Origin: Desulfobacteraceae bacterium
GTDB taxonomy: Bacteria > Desulfobacterota > Desulfobacteria > Desulfobacterales > Desulfosarcinaceae
DNA: 64,000 bases
Assembly (NCBI GenBank): GCA_003599575.1
Contig: QZKV01000011.1
Coordinates: forward strand, 31,770 to 95,769
Direction: 5' to 3'
Positions 1 through 8,986 of the stretch are shown here, one piece after another. The stretch's first letter is position 1. Each line of letters opens with the position of its first letter. The notes below the pieces were generated by a model. That model saw nothing but the letters and a program-made list of their open reading frames with translations, was not told the DNA's origin and ran no database searches. The position numbers and the translations under genes were made by a program.

Positions 1-654
1 GCCCAACTCGGTGCCCATGTTGGCGATCACATGCCGGTCCATGGCCGTCAGGTGCTGCAATCCCGCCCCGTGGTACTCGACGATCTTGCCGAAGCCGCCG
101 TGCACACCGTGGCGCCGCAGCATCTCCAGGATGAGGTCCTTGGCGCTGACCCAGTCGGGAAACCGGCCGGTCAGCTTGACACCCATGATTTTAGGCATGC
201 GCATGTACATCGGCTCGCCGGCCATGGCCAGGGCCACCTCCAGACCGCCCGCGCCCATGGCCAGCATGCCCATAGCCCCGGCGGCCGGCGTATGGGAATC
301 CGAGCCCAGCAGGGTCTTGCCTGGAATGCCGAAGCGCTCCATGTGCACCGGGTGGCTGACCCCGTTGCCCGGCCGGCTGTACCAGGCGCCGTATTTTTTG
401 CAGGCGCTCAGCAGGAAGAGATGATCGTCCGCGTTCTTATAATCGAGCTGCAGCAGATTGTGATCGACATATTGGGCGGAAAGCTCCGTTTTCACGCGGG
501 GAACCTGCATGGCCTCAAATTGCAGCATCACCAGAGTGCCTGTGGCATCCTGGGTCAAGGTCTGGTCGATTTTGAGCCCGATCTCTTCACCGGGTTTCAT
601 TTGGCCGGAGACCAGGTGCGCTTCGATCAGTTTATGAGCGACACTTTTACCCAT
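1..654 (-). CDS. Aconitate hydratase, N-terminal part (runs off the window)
   Basis: The first 218 codons of an aconitase, the TCA-cycle Fe-S enzyme interconverting citrate and isocitrate in the cytosol. The ATG at 654-652 is preceded by a strong AGGAGG ribosome-binding site. The translation starts MGKSVAHKLIEAHL and carries the family motifs GVSHPVHMERF and LGSDSHTP, which lie in the substrate- and cluster-binding core. The reading frame is open to the window edge, so the cysteines that bind the [4Fe-4S] cluster and the swivel domain are outside and cannot be checked. Downstream genes are not visible. It is the last gene of a minus-strand group after trpS, from which it is separated by about 170 bp with no obvious signal. 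A homoaconitase or isopropylmalate isomerase is less likely from the motif spacing but not excluded. Confidence 0.85.
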   Translation of the reverse strand, partial: MGKSVAHKLIEAHLVSGQMKPGEEIGLKIDQTLTQDATGTLVMLQFEAMQVPRVKTELSAQYVDHNLLQLDYKNADDHLFLLSACKKYGAWYSRPGNGVSHPVHMERFGIPGKTLLGSDSHTPAAGAMGMLAMGAGGLEVALAMAGEPMYMRMPKIMGVKLTGRFPDWVSAKDLILEMLRRHGVHGGFGKIVEYHGAGLQHLTAMDRHVIANMGTELG

Positions 655-824
655 ATCCCCCTCCTCTTTTGTTGTGGCGCAACCGGTCACAGTGATCATT
701 GCATGCGCTTGGCGGTCGCGGCGCCAACAGGCCGGTGCGCATAGTAGAGTTCGCCTTTTCGCCCTTTCTTCTACTCTGATATGCTTCTTTCAGTCCTTCA
801 AAGATCCACGAAAATGGGTTCGTT

Positions 825-1826
825 TTAATCGATGCCGATGGTCCGGCGAAGCTTGGACATCAGCGGCCTGGCCAGGGAGCGTGCCTGTTCGGCGCCCTGG
901 GCCAGAACACGGTCAACAGCCGCCCGATCCTCAAGCAGCGCTTCGTAAGCGGCGCGCTGCGGTTTAAAGTTTTCCGCCAAAATATGCGCCAGCTCTTGCT
1001 TGATGTCACTGTATGCCAGCCCGCCGTGTCGATAGGCGTGCAGTCGCCTTTCGACGGCCTGCGGCGGGGCAAAATGGCGGTAGATTGCGAACACGTTACA
1101 CTGGTCAGGGTCTTTTGGCTCTTGGGGCGATTTGGAATCGGTGACAATCCGCATGACCTGCTTGCGGATTGCGGATGGGTCATCGAAAATGGGAATCGTA
1201 TTGTTGTAGTTTTTACTCATCTTCCGGCCGTCGATACCGGGCACCACCTTGGCCTCTTCACCCACAAGGGCTTCCGGCAGCGTGAAGATATCTCCGTGCC
1301 GATGGTTGAAACTTGAAGCAATGTCTCTCGTAATTTCGATGTGTTGTTTCTGATCCTGTCCCACGGGCACCAAGTGGCTGCCAAACAGAAGGATATCGGC
1401 GGCCATGAGCAGTGGGTAGTTGTACAGACCGGCATTGACGCCCTCGTCAGCCTCCTTGCCTTCATCCTGATTGGTCTGAACGGCGGTTTTATAGGCATGC
1501 GCGCGATTGAGCAGCCCCTTGGGTGCCCAGCACGACAATATCCAGGTCAGTTCGAAGACCTCCGCGATATCCGACTGCCGAAAGAAAACAACCCGGCCGG
1601 GGTCCAGCCCCAGCGCCAACCATGTCGCGGCCACTTCATAAATATGGCGCTGCAGCGTCGCGCGATCCTTATAAGTCGTCAGGGCATGATAGTCGGCGAT
1701 GAAATAAAAGGCCCGATAACGACCCGACAGGTCGATGGCCGGTCGGATCATCCCCAGAAAATTGCCGATGTGGGGCTTGCCAGTGGGTTTGATACCCGTA
1801 AGGGCTATTTTGGGGGCGGCATTCAA
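825..1826 (-). CDS. trpS: Tryptophanyl-tRNA synthetase
   Basis: A 333-residue class I aminoacyl-tRNA synthetase that charges tRNA-Trp with tryptophan. The N-terminus reads TGIKPTGKPHIGN, with the HIGH-type signature HIGN at residues 19-22. The second signature is KMSKN at about 202-206, in the form GRKMSKNYNN. The tryptophan-pocket region includes a QDQKQHIE segment at about 157-164. The length matches bacterial TrpRS (about 330 residues), so the protein is complete. It lies on the minus strand upstream of the aconitase gene and downstream of sod. Spacers of 170 bp and 280 bp make an operon uncertain. Confidence 0.96.
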   Translation of the reverse strand: MNAAPKIALTGIKPTGKPHIGNFLGMIRPAIDLSGRYRAFYFIADYHALTTYKDRATLQRHIYEVAATWLALGLDPGRVVFFRQSDIAEVFELTWILSCWAPKGLLNRAHAYKTAVQTNQDEGKEADEGVNAGLYNYPLLMAADILLFGSHLVPVGQDQKQHIEITRDIASSFNHRHGDIFTLPEALVGEEAKVVPGIDGRKMSKNYNNTIPIFDDPSAIRKQVMRIVTDSKSPQEPKDPDQCNVFAIYRHFAPPQAVERRLHAYRHGGLAYSDIKQELAHILAENFKPQRAAYEALLEDRAAVDRVLAQGAEQARSLARPLMSKLRRTIGID

Positions 1827-2034
1827 GATCGCTCCTCGAAGCCTGGCGGCGACATATGCATCCCTTGCACTGTTGACACGAAAACAGAGCCCCCTGCAAA
1901 ACGAACCGGCTCTTCAAAAGAAACTCGGCGTGTGAGCATTTGACAAGCTGCGCAATTTCCGTGGGGGGTTTGAAAGACGGCGTTCCGAAAATGGACGGGG
2001 GATATGCGCGGGCCCGCGGTATTCACAGCGGATG

Positions 2035-2056
2035 GGGCAGGGCCGCGGCCCCGCCC
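2035..2056. terminator. GC-rich hairpin between sod and trpS
   Basis: A near-perfect inverted repeat: a 10-bp left arm (2035-2044, GGGCAGGGCC), a GC loop and a right arm (2047-2056, GGCCCCGCCC) with one mismatch. It sits 49 bp beyond the sod stop codon on the strand sod is transcribed from. No T-tract follows in the minus direction, so it could be an RNA-stabilising 3' hairpin instead of an intrinsic terminator. Confidence 0.4.
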
Positions 2057-2104
2057 TGTTCATTTGGCGTCCTGCCTATATTTTGCCGTCGCCGGTGCGA
2101 CCGG

Positions 2105-2713
2105 TTACCGCATAGCGGCATTAAAATGCTCGTTCACCTTGCCCCAGTTGATCACATTGAAAAAAGCGCTGATATACTCAGGCCGTCGGCTCTGGTATTT
2201 GAGGTAGTAGGCATGTTCCCAAACATCCAGCCCCAGGACCGGTTTTTTGCCCTGGCTCAGCGGGCTATCCTGATTTGAGGTGGTCACGATCTCCAGCTCT
2301 CCCTGATTGACCACCAGCCATGCCCAGCCGCTGCCGAAAAGCAGGGCCGCAGCACTGGAAAACTGTTCTTTGAAGGCATCATAGTTGCCAAAGCGTTTTT
2401 TGACCGCATCATGCACCGGACCGCCGATATCAACGCCCTTTTTCAGGATCGGCCAGAAAAAACTGTGATTTGCGTGTCCTCCGCCGTGATTACGAACAGC
2501 GCTGCGGATTTTTTCCGGAACCTCATTCAAATTCTTGATCAACTGCTCGACATTCAGTTTCTGAAACTGATCATGACCATCCAAAGCGGCGTTGAGTTTA
2601 TCGACATAGGTTTGGTGGTGTTTGGTATGGTGGATCTCCATTGTGCGCGCGTCAATGTAGGGTTCCAGTGCGTCATACGCATAGTCGATTTTCGGTAAAG
2701 TATGTATCGTCAT
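2105..2713 (-). CDS. sodA: Superoxide dismutase (Mn/Fe family, Mn-like signature)
   Basis: A 202-residue cytosolic enzyme that dismutates superoxide to hydrogen peroxide and oxygen. Visible motifs are [10 protein letters not shown] (first metal His), [11 protein letters not shown] (second His), and [12 protein letters not shown] (Asp and His ligands). The GGGHANHS and NQDSPL segments are the pattern usually seen in Mn-dependent enzymes, but metal choice cannot be proven from sequence. The ATG at 2713 was chosen because it follows a GGGGGT Shine-Dalgarno at the right distance. The in-frame ATG four codons upstream has none. In an anaerobe this would serve transient oxygen exposure. Confidence 0.93.
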   Translation of the reverse strand: MTIHTLPKIDYAYDALEPYIDARTMEIHHTKHHQTYVDKLNAALDGHDQFQKLNVEQLIKNLNEVPEKIRSAVRNHGGGHANHSFFWPILKKGVDIGGPVHDAVKKRFGNYDAFKEQFSSAAALLFGSGWAWLVVNQGELEIVTTSNQDSPLSQGKKPVLGLDVWEHAYYLKYQSRRPEYISAFFNVINWGKVNEHFNAAMR

Positions 2714-2771
2714 GTTTACCCCCATATAAATGTGCGCCGGGGAGCCTCAGTGTGCCGGGCGCCCGGGCTGC

Positions 2772-2981
2772 TTATTCCTGGTTTTTTGTGGTTTTGAGCC
2801 GATTTGGGCTTAGCTTGCAGCGGCGGTCCAAATATTCCGATGCCGGTCTGTAACAAGGGTCCACATAGTTGCCGTTTTCATCGATAACGTAACAACAGCA
2901 AAGGTCGGCTTCGCCCATCCCGGTGTCGGGTGTGCAGGCATCTGTGCGTTGCATCTCATCTCTTTGAATCTCGTCGTTCAC
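2772..2981 (-). CDS. Small cysteine-containing hypothetical protein
   Basis: A 69-residue protein of unknown function. It starts with GTG at 2981, preceded at about six bases by the good ribosome-binding site AAGGGAG, which is the main reason for accepting it. The middle holds a cysteine cluster (ADLCCCYVIDENGNYVDPCY), with a further Cys near each end. Both termini are charged and no membrane segment is present. It ends about 60 bp before the sod start, so co-transcription with sod is possible. The clustered cysteines could bind a metal or form disulfides, but no family is recognised and nothing more should be assumed. Confidence 0.5.
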   Translation of the reverse strand: MNDEIQRDEMQRTDACTPDTGMGEADLCCCYVIDENGNYVDPCYRPASEYLDRRCKLSPNRLKTTKNQE

Positions 2982-3290
2982 GGCGAACTCCCTTCTTGGC
3001 CTTTCGAGCGGGAGGGCACCTGTGCTCCGCCTCCACAGGTCACCGATCTCTTCCGTGCATCGGCACAGTCATCGGCACGAGCGCCCTCATGAGGCCCATA
3101 AACTTTTTATCATTGCTGATTTGTCAAGTAGCGGCCGCGGGGCTCTGCCGCGAGTGAACCGGAGAGATAAGATGGTGAATAGAAAATCGGACGATCCAGC
3201 ATGATTCGGCTGCAATCAAACCCTTGCATGCGCTGAATCGGAGAGTGTTGAGCGGATCGAAGTAAATCCTTTGGGAAACTTGATCCTTTA
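2982..3290. other. Intergenic region, no gene seen
   Basis: No supported gene. The overlapping open frames here lack ribosome-binding sites and family-like sequence. A 7-bp inverted repeat, ACCTGTG/CACAGGT (3018-3024 and 3034-3040), is the only structure noted and may be chance. Confidence 0.5.
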
Positions 3291-3578
3291 TCAACTCTCC
3301 TCAACGGCCGTCAGGCTTTCCTCGATCAGGTATTCAAAAAGAAAACCTTGTATTTTTTCCCAATTTTCAACATTGGCCACAGGCGTGGATTCGGCCTTCT
3401 TGAAATGATAGGTATCGCATAAAGTGATGATTTCCGGATGGTTTTGAGACAGGCCGCGCCATATGTGCTTGGCGTCCGTTAAATCGCTCAACGCAGTGAT
3501 GGCGTCGATTACGGCGATTTTGCCATCCGGGGTGAATCGAATTGCATGTTGGTCCAATGCCAGATGTATTGCTTGCAT
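3291..3578 (-). CDS. Small hypothetical protein, weakly BRO-N-like
   Basis: A 95-residue protein. The ATG at 3578 follows a strong AAGGAG site with 7 bp spacing, and it is preferred over the longer frame, whose extra 19 residues are low in family character. The N-terminal half contains a 'KIAVIDAITALSD...A..IWRGLSQNHPEI' pattern. It resembles the beta-hairpin and helix of BRO-N/phage antirepressor N-terminal domains, in which a serviceable 'W..L' follows an 'ID.I..LT' element. The C-terminal half is acidic and ends with EES. The resemblance was read by eye only. A stand-alone small DNA-binding or regulatory protein is the most that can be suggested. Confidence 0.5.
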   Translation of the reverse strand: MQAIHLALDQHAIRFTPDGKIAVIDAITALSDLTDAKHIWRGLSQNHPEIITLCDTYHFKKAESTPVANVENWEKIQGFLFEYLIEESLTAVEES

Positions 3579-3776
3579 GCGGTACTCCTTTTTGGAAGGC
3601 GGGCTGTTGAATTCCCGGCGGGGCGGAAATCGCACCCACGTTTGAGCTATACAAACCCCATCTGGCAGAATAAACCAATGGGTTTAAAGCCCCAAAATGC
3701 TGGTGAAGATCACGGTATTGACCCGGCCGGACACCCCCGCATGACGCACGCGGCCCGCCCTGTCATCCGGTGTGGT

Positions 3777-4892
3777 CTACGGTCTGTCTGATTCGGCTCC
3801 CTCAGTAAGGGACGGCGTTTGCTCCAAACCTGTACCCTCGGCCGGGGTTTGGAGATGCACGGTACGCGTGGGATAGGCGAAGGAGATGTCCGCGTCGGCA
3901 AACTTTTTGAAAAGCTCCAGATTGATCGTTTGCCGTATATCCATATACAGATTGTATTCGGCGCTCAGCACATAATAGACGATCTCGAAATTCAGTGCGG
4001 AATCGGCGTATCCCTGGAAATGCGCGCGGTCGAAGCGCACATTGTCCTGTGCTTCGATGGTTTCGCGAATCATGCCGGGAATGCGTTTGATTTTCTCGTG
4101 AGGGGTTTGATAAACGACGCCGATCGAGAAGAGTACCCGCCGTTCCGCCATGCGTTTGAAATTGCGGATGCGGCTTTTGAGCAAATCGTTATTGGAAAAT
4201 ATCAATTGCTCTCCGGACAAGCTGCGGATACGTGTGGATTTCAATCCGATGTATTCGACCGTTCCGGAAAAAACATCGACCACAATGAAATCACCGATCA
4301 CAAACGGCTTATCCAAAACGATGGATAGAGATGCAAACAGGTCGGCCAGAATATTCTGCAAGGCGATGGCCACGGCGATGCCGCCGATTCCCAAGCTGGC
4401 CAGCAACGTCGTGATCTTGACACCCGGTATGTTGTCGAGCACCAGCAGCGCAGCCACGGCGATCAATACCAGTTTCCCGAGGAATCCCAGCGCACGCAAG
4501 GTCGTCATGCGATCGCCTTCTTCACGGATGTCGTGCTTGGATTGATATCGGCGCAACGCAAATACGATCAGTTCATTAGCCCAGATGGCCGTCTGGATGA
4601 TGAACGCTATAATGACGACAGCGGAAAACCATTTATCCACGGGTGCGGGCAATTCCAGCACCAACGATCCTGCAAAAACCGCCAGGATCGCCATCACCAC
4701 GGTGGATGCCTTTTCGACCAGTGAACCGATCAAACCATACAGGCCGCCTTGGACCTGATCCTTCTTGAAATAACGGTGAGCCAGGACGGCTTCCAGTACC
4801 CTCAGAGTGATCAATATGCCCAGGGCCAATGCAAAGGCAATCAACCAGCGCTCCATATGGTTGTCCCAAATCACCCAGTTTAGAACCCGCAT
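3777..4892 (-). CDS. Mechanosensitive ion channel, MscS family
   Basis: A 371-residue inner-membrane protein that would release solutes on hypo-osmotic shock. Several hydrophobic N-terminal helices are followed by the MscS pore helix and beta-domain core: LASLGIGGIAVAIALQ, then ILADLFASLSIVLDKPF and a GTVEYIGLKSTRIRS segment. A cytoplasmic alpha/beta domain ends near residue 350. The ATG at 4892 has a GGAG site eight bases upstream. A TTG two codons earlier is the alternative. The short tail after residue 350 (TPAEGTGLEQ) is unstructured. The gene appears monocistronic. Confidence 0.92.
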   Translation of the reverse strand: MRVLNWVIWDNHMERWLIAFALALGILITLRVLEAVLAHRYFKKDQVQGGLYGLIGSLVEKASTVVMAILAVFAGSLVLELPAPVDKWFSAVVIIAFIIQTAIWANELIVFALRRYQSKHDIREEGDRMTTLRALGFLGKLVLIAVAALLVLDNIPGVKITTLLASLGIGGIAVAIALQNILADLFASLSIVLDKPFVIGDFIVVDVFSGTVEYIGLKSTRIRSLSGEQLIFSNNDLLKSRIRNFKRMAERRVLFSIGVVYQTPHEKIKRIPGMIRETIEAQDNVRFDRAHFQGYADSALNFEIVYYVLSAEYNLYMDIRQTINLELFKKFADADISFAYPTRTVHLQTPAEGTGLEQTPSLTEGAESDRP

Positions 4893-6026
4893 CTTCAATA
4901 CTCCGTTCTGGATCGCGGTTTTGATTGCGATACGCCCCGGCGATGGGGCTCGTTTGAGGAAGGCCGCTCGACTGAAATTCGCTTCTTTATGGAAAACAAG
5001 GTATTTGAATCCGTGCCAAATGGCACCCGCAATCCGGCCGTGAATCGGCTCTGCATCGGCGGTTCAGAGGTGATTGAACAATAAGATGCCGAACCAAGTA
5101 GACCGGAGCAGGCAAAGAAAGCGACACCGTCCCTGGCCGCCCTCAGCAAAGATGGTGAGCATCCCCTTGTGGGGTTTCCCGGATTTGGAAGAATATCGGG
5201 CAGGGTCGGAATTGAGCTGGTAGCGACTGTCGTCCTCACAAGGGGCTTATCCTCATTCGATTTCAATGCCGTCCATAGACGGCATTTCGGAGACTAAGAT
5301 GGGATCTATTAATGCATGGGATGGCAAAGACAGCTGCCGACAGTTGTCCCCGCGGTGGGGGAACTCAACTCAAATATCAAAATGAAAAAGCACTATAACC
5401 ACCCGCGGTGGGTATCACAATGGGGTACTTACCCCATATACCAAAGCGGCTCATTGGTATAAATAAAGAAAATAGGTTTGGAAAAGGTTTCTCAGCAGGC
5501 GCCGGGATTATTCTCAACTCACTAATATCTCAGGCTCTTAGAAGTAGGCCCAAGAGTCTGGAAACGGCATCCTCGAAAATTTTCAGCCATGTGGAAACCC
5601 TGCTGGAGTGGAAAAAACCCGATGCGCAGGATACGTTTTCTTCTGATCTTAGTTTTTTTTTTGACAAGCTCATTAAAGGATTAATTGTTAATACAGTAAA
5701 ACAGCCTTGCCAAATAGGCATTAGGCCCCATTCACCGACACTCCGCATTTACGCTCCGACTGGATATGCAAAGTCCTATTTGCAAGGCCTGCTAAGAACC
5801 CATGCGGCTAAGATGAGCCGTAGACAGTGGCTTTTTGAACTCAGCGCGGTTGCAGTGCGCTAAATGGACGTGGTCATCCGGCCGCAACGATCATTACCGG
5901 ATCATGACCGGAAACTACCCACAGGGGGAAGTTCAAGTCCTTGGTGCCTTGATCGTTTATACCTCCAAACCCGAGCAACCGGATAAAAAGAACAGCAGCA
6001 ATAAACGAGCAAGAGGGAGCCGACCA
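4893..6026. other. Long AT-rich spacer before the LuxR-type regulator
   Basis: About 1.1 kb without a convincing gene. The stretch from about 5430 to 5800 is much richer in A+T than the surroundings. It includes a run of ten T followed by a perfect TTGACA hexamer at 5661-5666, with no clear -10 box. An inverted repeat of about 14 bp lies at 5704-5718 and 5775-5788 (one extra base in the left arm). A perfect 8-bp inverted repeat, ATGCCGTC-CATA-GACGGCAT, is at 5266-5285. The 151-codon frame at 5408-5863 has a GTG start, no good ribosome-binding site and no recognisable family. It was not accepted as a gene. Confidence 0.5.
5348..5437. promoter_or_regulatory. Cluster of three operator-like dyads
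   Basis: Two related inverted repeats, CCCCGCGGTGGGG (5348-5360) and ACCCGCGGTGGGT (5401-5413), have centres 53 bp apart, close to five helical turns. They are followed by a perfect 8-bp dyad, ATGGGGTA-CT-TACCCCAT (5420-5437). They lie about 600 bp before the LuxR-type regulator at 6027. Spacing and similarity suggest binding sites for one dimeric regulator, but the protein and the target promoter are unknown. Confidence 0.35.
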
Positions 6027-6689
6027 ATGAAAGAAAAGAAAAGAGTCATAATTGCCGAAGACCATCAGTTGTTCAGAGAAGGAATGAAGGCAATGCTGGC
6101 GGGTCATGAAGGTTTGGAAGTGGTGGCTGAAGCGCATGATGGCCTGGAAGCCGTCCGATCTGTTAAAAAGAACAAGACCGACCTGCTGATATTGGATCTT
6201 TCCATGCCCAGGTTAAGCGGGATCAGCGTCATGAAAGACATTCGCACGCAATTTCCGGACTTGAAAATCTTGGCCTTGACCATCCATGAATCCGACCAAT
6301 ATGTTCTCGAGGCCTTCAAAGCCGGCGCCAACGGCTACTGTATAAAAGATGCCAGCCGTCAGGAACTGCTGGTAGCCATCGAGAGCGTCCTGAGCGGAAA
6401 AACCTACATCAGCCCTGGGATCGCCGACCAGGTCATGGAAGGATATTTAAACGGCAGAAGGACCCTCAAGGAAAAAAGCGACTGGGATACCATCACGCAG
6501 CGCGAAAGGGAGGTGCTCAAGCTTTTGGCCGAAGGCTATATGAATAAAGAGATCGCGGATTTTCTCAACATTAGTGTTAAAACCGTCGAAAAACATCGCG
6601 CCAACATCATGAACAAGCTAGACCTGCACAACGCTGCGGCGTTGACGTCCTATGCCATTGAAAAGGGTCTGGTCACACCCAAAATGTGA
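6027..6689 (+). CDS. Response regulator, NarL/LuxR family
   Basis: A 220-residue cytosolic transcription factor. The receiver domain spans residues 5-120, with acidic residues E11/D12, phospho-acceptor D57 (ILDLSMPRLSG), a T/S switch region (ALTIHES) and the conserved Lys in CIKDAS. The C-terminal LuxR helix-turn-helix reads TQREREVLKLLAEGYMNKEI...SVKTVEKHR. The ATG at 6027 follows an AGAGGGAG site; the frame is open upstream but lacks sense there. No histidine kinase gene is adjacent, so it is an orphan whose partner is elsewhere. The three dyads at 5348-5437 are possible autoregulatory sites, which is inference. Confidence 0.93.
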   Translation: MKEKKRVIIAEDHQLFREGMKAMLAGHEGLEVVAEAHDGLEAVRSVKKNKTDLLILDLSMPRLSGISVMKDIRTQFPDLKILALTIHESDQYVLEAFKAGANGYCIKDASRQELLVAIESVLSGKTYISPGIADQVMEGYLNGRRTLKEKSDWDTITQREREVLKLLAEGYMNKEIADFLNISVKTVEKHRANIMNKLDLHNAAALTSYAIEKGLVTPKM

Positions 6690-6805
6690 TACCTGCCGCC
6701 CAAACAGACAAGACCGTTGCGCTTCAGCCTGCCTGATGTGTGATGGAGGAGGGTGCCGCCATATCTCGGATACGGCGGCTCTCAGCGGGAGGTTCTTTGA
6801 ATTTG

Positions 6806-6997
6806 TTAGACATGACCGCCCAACGAACCGGGCGGCTCATTGCGCTTTTTGGCCTCTGGAGCGTTGGGATATTCTTCAGGAGACTCTACGTCTTCGTGCG
6901 ATAGCTTGGCCTGGCGTTCTTCTTCACCCTCTTTGACGCGATCCCGGCATTCGCCTTCACATTTGCCTTGGGTGTCTCTTTTGGGCATTTCTGTCAT
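6806..6997 (-). CDS. Small highly charged hypothetical protein
   Basis: A 63-residue, strongly charged protein with a CEGEC motif near residue 13. The remainder is rich in Glu, Lys and Pro with no hydrophobic segment, so it is probably intrinsically disordered. A GAGGAGAG ribosome-binding site seven bases before the ATG at 6997 supports translation. It lies between convergent and divergent neighbours (LuxR regulator, ftsH) with no clear operon partner. No family recognised. Confidence 0.45.
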   Translation of the reverse strand: MTEMPKRDTQGKCEGECRDRVKEGEEERQAKLSHEDVESPEEYPNAPEAKKRNEPPGSLGGHV

Positions 6998-7117
6998 TGA
7001 GTCACTCTCCTCTCATTTTTTTCGCAGGGCAGTTGGTTAGAGAATAGGGTCAAGCGGGTAATATAGCGAACCCTGAACTGTAGATCCTACATGCCCTGTG
7101 TTCAGACGCCCAGGTCA

Positions 7118-8986
7118 TCAACTGGCCGCTTTCAAGACCAGCAGCGTTTCCACTTGCTCCTTGCTGAGCGTCTCCTGGTCCAGAAGCGCCTGGGCCAATA
7201 AGGCCAGATTGTGATGGTTGTCCTTTAATACTTTCTCCGCCTCGGCTTCCGCGTGCAGCAGGATTTGGGCGATCTCCTCATCGATGACGCGAGCCGTATG
7301 CTCGCTGAAGTCTTTGGGTTCGGTCAGTTCCCGCCCCAGGAAAGGGTGGGGCGATGATTGGGTGAAGGTAGCGGGTCCGAGTTTTTCGCTCATTCCCCAT
7401 TCACATACCATGCGGCGCGCGATTTGCGTGGCCCTTTTCAGATCATCGCTGGCCCCCGTGGAAATTTCGCCGAATACGATTTGTTCAGCCACCCGGCCGC
7501 CCAGCATAATGGCAATACGGTTGACCAGATAACTTCGCTTGAGGTTATGTCGATCTTCCTCCGGAACCTGCTCGGTAACGCCAAGGGATCGACCACGAGG
7601 AATAATGGACACCTTTTGCAAGGGGTCGGCGCCCGGCAGCAATTGCGCCAGAAGCGCGTGACCTGCCTCATGATAGGCGACAATCTGCTTTTCTTCCGCG
7701 CTGATGACATCTTCTCTTTCGATGCCCATCAAGATCTTGTCCCGGGCCATTTCAAAATCTTCCGCCGCCACTTGATCTTTCTTTTTGCGTGCCGCTACCA
7801 AGGCGGCCTCGTTGACCAGATTCTTCAAATCCGCGCCGGACATTCCCACGGTGCGCTCGGCGACATTGACCAGATTGATATCCTCGGCCAAGGGCACACG
7901 CCGCACGTGAGTCTTAAGAATTTCATGACGGGCCTGTTTTTGGGGAAGATCCAAGGTGATCTGGCGATCAAAGCGTCCCGGGCGGATGAGAGCCGGGTCG
8001 AGCACATCCGGTCGATTGGTGGCCGCCAGCACCACGATCGAACGACGTGGAGAAAATCCATCCATCTCGGCCAGTATTTGGTTCAGGGTCTGTTCCCGTT
8101 CATCATGCCCCCCGCCCAAGCCGGTTCCCCTGACGCGTCCGATGGAATCGATTTCATCAATGAAAATGATGGCCGGTTCGCTCTGTTTGGCCCTTTTGAA
8201 CAGATCGCGTACCCTTGAGGCACCGACACCGACAAACATTTCAATGAATTCGGAGCCGCTGATGCTGTAAAACGGTACATTGGCTTCTCCTGCGGTTGCC
8301 TGAGCCATCAGGGTTTTGCCCACACCCGGGGGACCCACCAACAGGATCCCTTTGGGCAGCGTTGCGCCTAGTTTTCTGAAGTGTATGGAATCTTTAAGGA
8401 AATCGACCACCTCCTGCAGCTCTTTTTTTGCATTGTCCAGACCGGCCACATCACTGTAGTGTACATCCACAGTTTCCTTGCTGAAGAGCTTGGCTTTGGA
8501 ACGAGCGAACCCGAACAACCCGTCCTGGGCTCCGCCCATGCGGTGCTGCATCCTTTTGCCGACGTAGACAAAAAGTCCGATGATCAAAAGCCAGGGCAGC
8601 AAACCGACCAGCAGCGCCTGGCCCCAGGAGCTTTGGGTCGTTTCGGCCTGAATCGTCACCGAGTTGGATTGAAGCAGATCGAGTAGTTCCGGATCTTCAA
8701 CGGCGGGCATAATCGTGGTAAACCGCTCCGGCGGTTCATCCGGGGCTTTTGCATCAACGCGGTTCCCCTTATACTGCCCCGTGATGGTATCCCCCTTGAT
8801 CACCACCTCGGCCACGCGATCTTTGCGCACCGCATTTTTGAATTCGCTGTAGCTGATCTTGTTGATGGCGTCGGCTGATCCGTAACCTCTTACGAAATAG
8901 ATTCCGAACAATGACAATATGATTACCCAATAGAGGGTACGCCAGCCAAAGCCGTTTTGATTTCTGGATTGGTTTCGATCATTCAT
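7118..8986 (-). CDS. ftsH: ATP-dependent zinc metalloprotease FtsH
   Basis: A 622-residue inner-membrane AAA+ protease that degrades misfolded membrane proteins and regulatory proteins. Two N-terminal transmembrane helices flank a periplasmic domain ([12 protein letters not shown]... and [15 protein letters not shown]). The AAA domain has Walker A GPPGVGKT, Walker B IIFIDEID and the second region of homology [19 protein letters not shown]. The peptidase domain has the zinc motif HEAGH and the third ligand in the STGASDDL region. The ATG at 8986 gives the usual N-terminus, but its Shine-Dalgarno is weak. An in-frame start at 9040 would add 18 residues. Complete. Confidence 0.96.
   Translation of the reverse strand: MNDRNQSRNQNGFGWRTLYWVIILSLFGIYFVRGYGSADAINKISYSEFKNAVRKDRVAEVVIKGDTITGQYKGNRVDAKAPDEPPERFTTIMPAVEDPELLDLLQSNSVTIQAETTQSSWGQALLVGLLPWLLIIGLFVYVGKRMQHRMGGAQDGLFGFARSKAKLFSKETVDVHYSDVAGLDNAKKELQEVVDFLKDSIHFRKLGATLPKGILLVGPPGVGKTLMAQATAGEANVPFYSISGSEFIEMFVGVGASRVRDLFKRAKQSEPAIIFIDEIDSIGRVRGTGLGGGHDEREQTLNQILAEMDGFSPRRSIVVLAATNRPDVLDPALIRPGRFDRQITLDLPQKQARHEILKTHVRRVPLAEDINLVNVAERTVGMSGADLKNLVNEAALVAARKKKDQVAAEDFEMARDKILMGIEREDVISAEEKQIVAYHEAGHALLAQLLPGADPLQKVSIIPRGRSLGVTEQVPEEDRHNLKRSYLVNRIAIMLGGRVAEQIVFGEISTGASDDLKRATQIARRMVCEWGMSEKLGPATFTQSSPHPFLGRELTEPKDFSEHTARVIDEEIAQILLHAEAEAEKVLKDNHHNLALLAQALLDQETLSKEQVETLLVLKAAS

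Noticed and set aside
4895..5266. 123-codon minus-strand frame upstream of the MscS gene
   Set aside because: Rich in Ser, Pro and Arg with no domain and no good start; overlaps the MscS gene start by chance.
5408..5863. 151-codon open frame in the AT-rich spacer
   Set aside because: GTG start, poor ribosome-binding site, odd composition and no family resemblance; described as part of the spacer instead.
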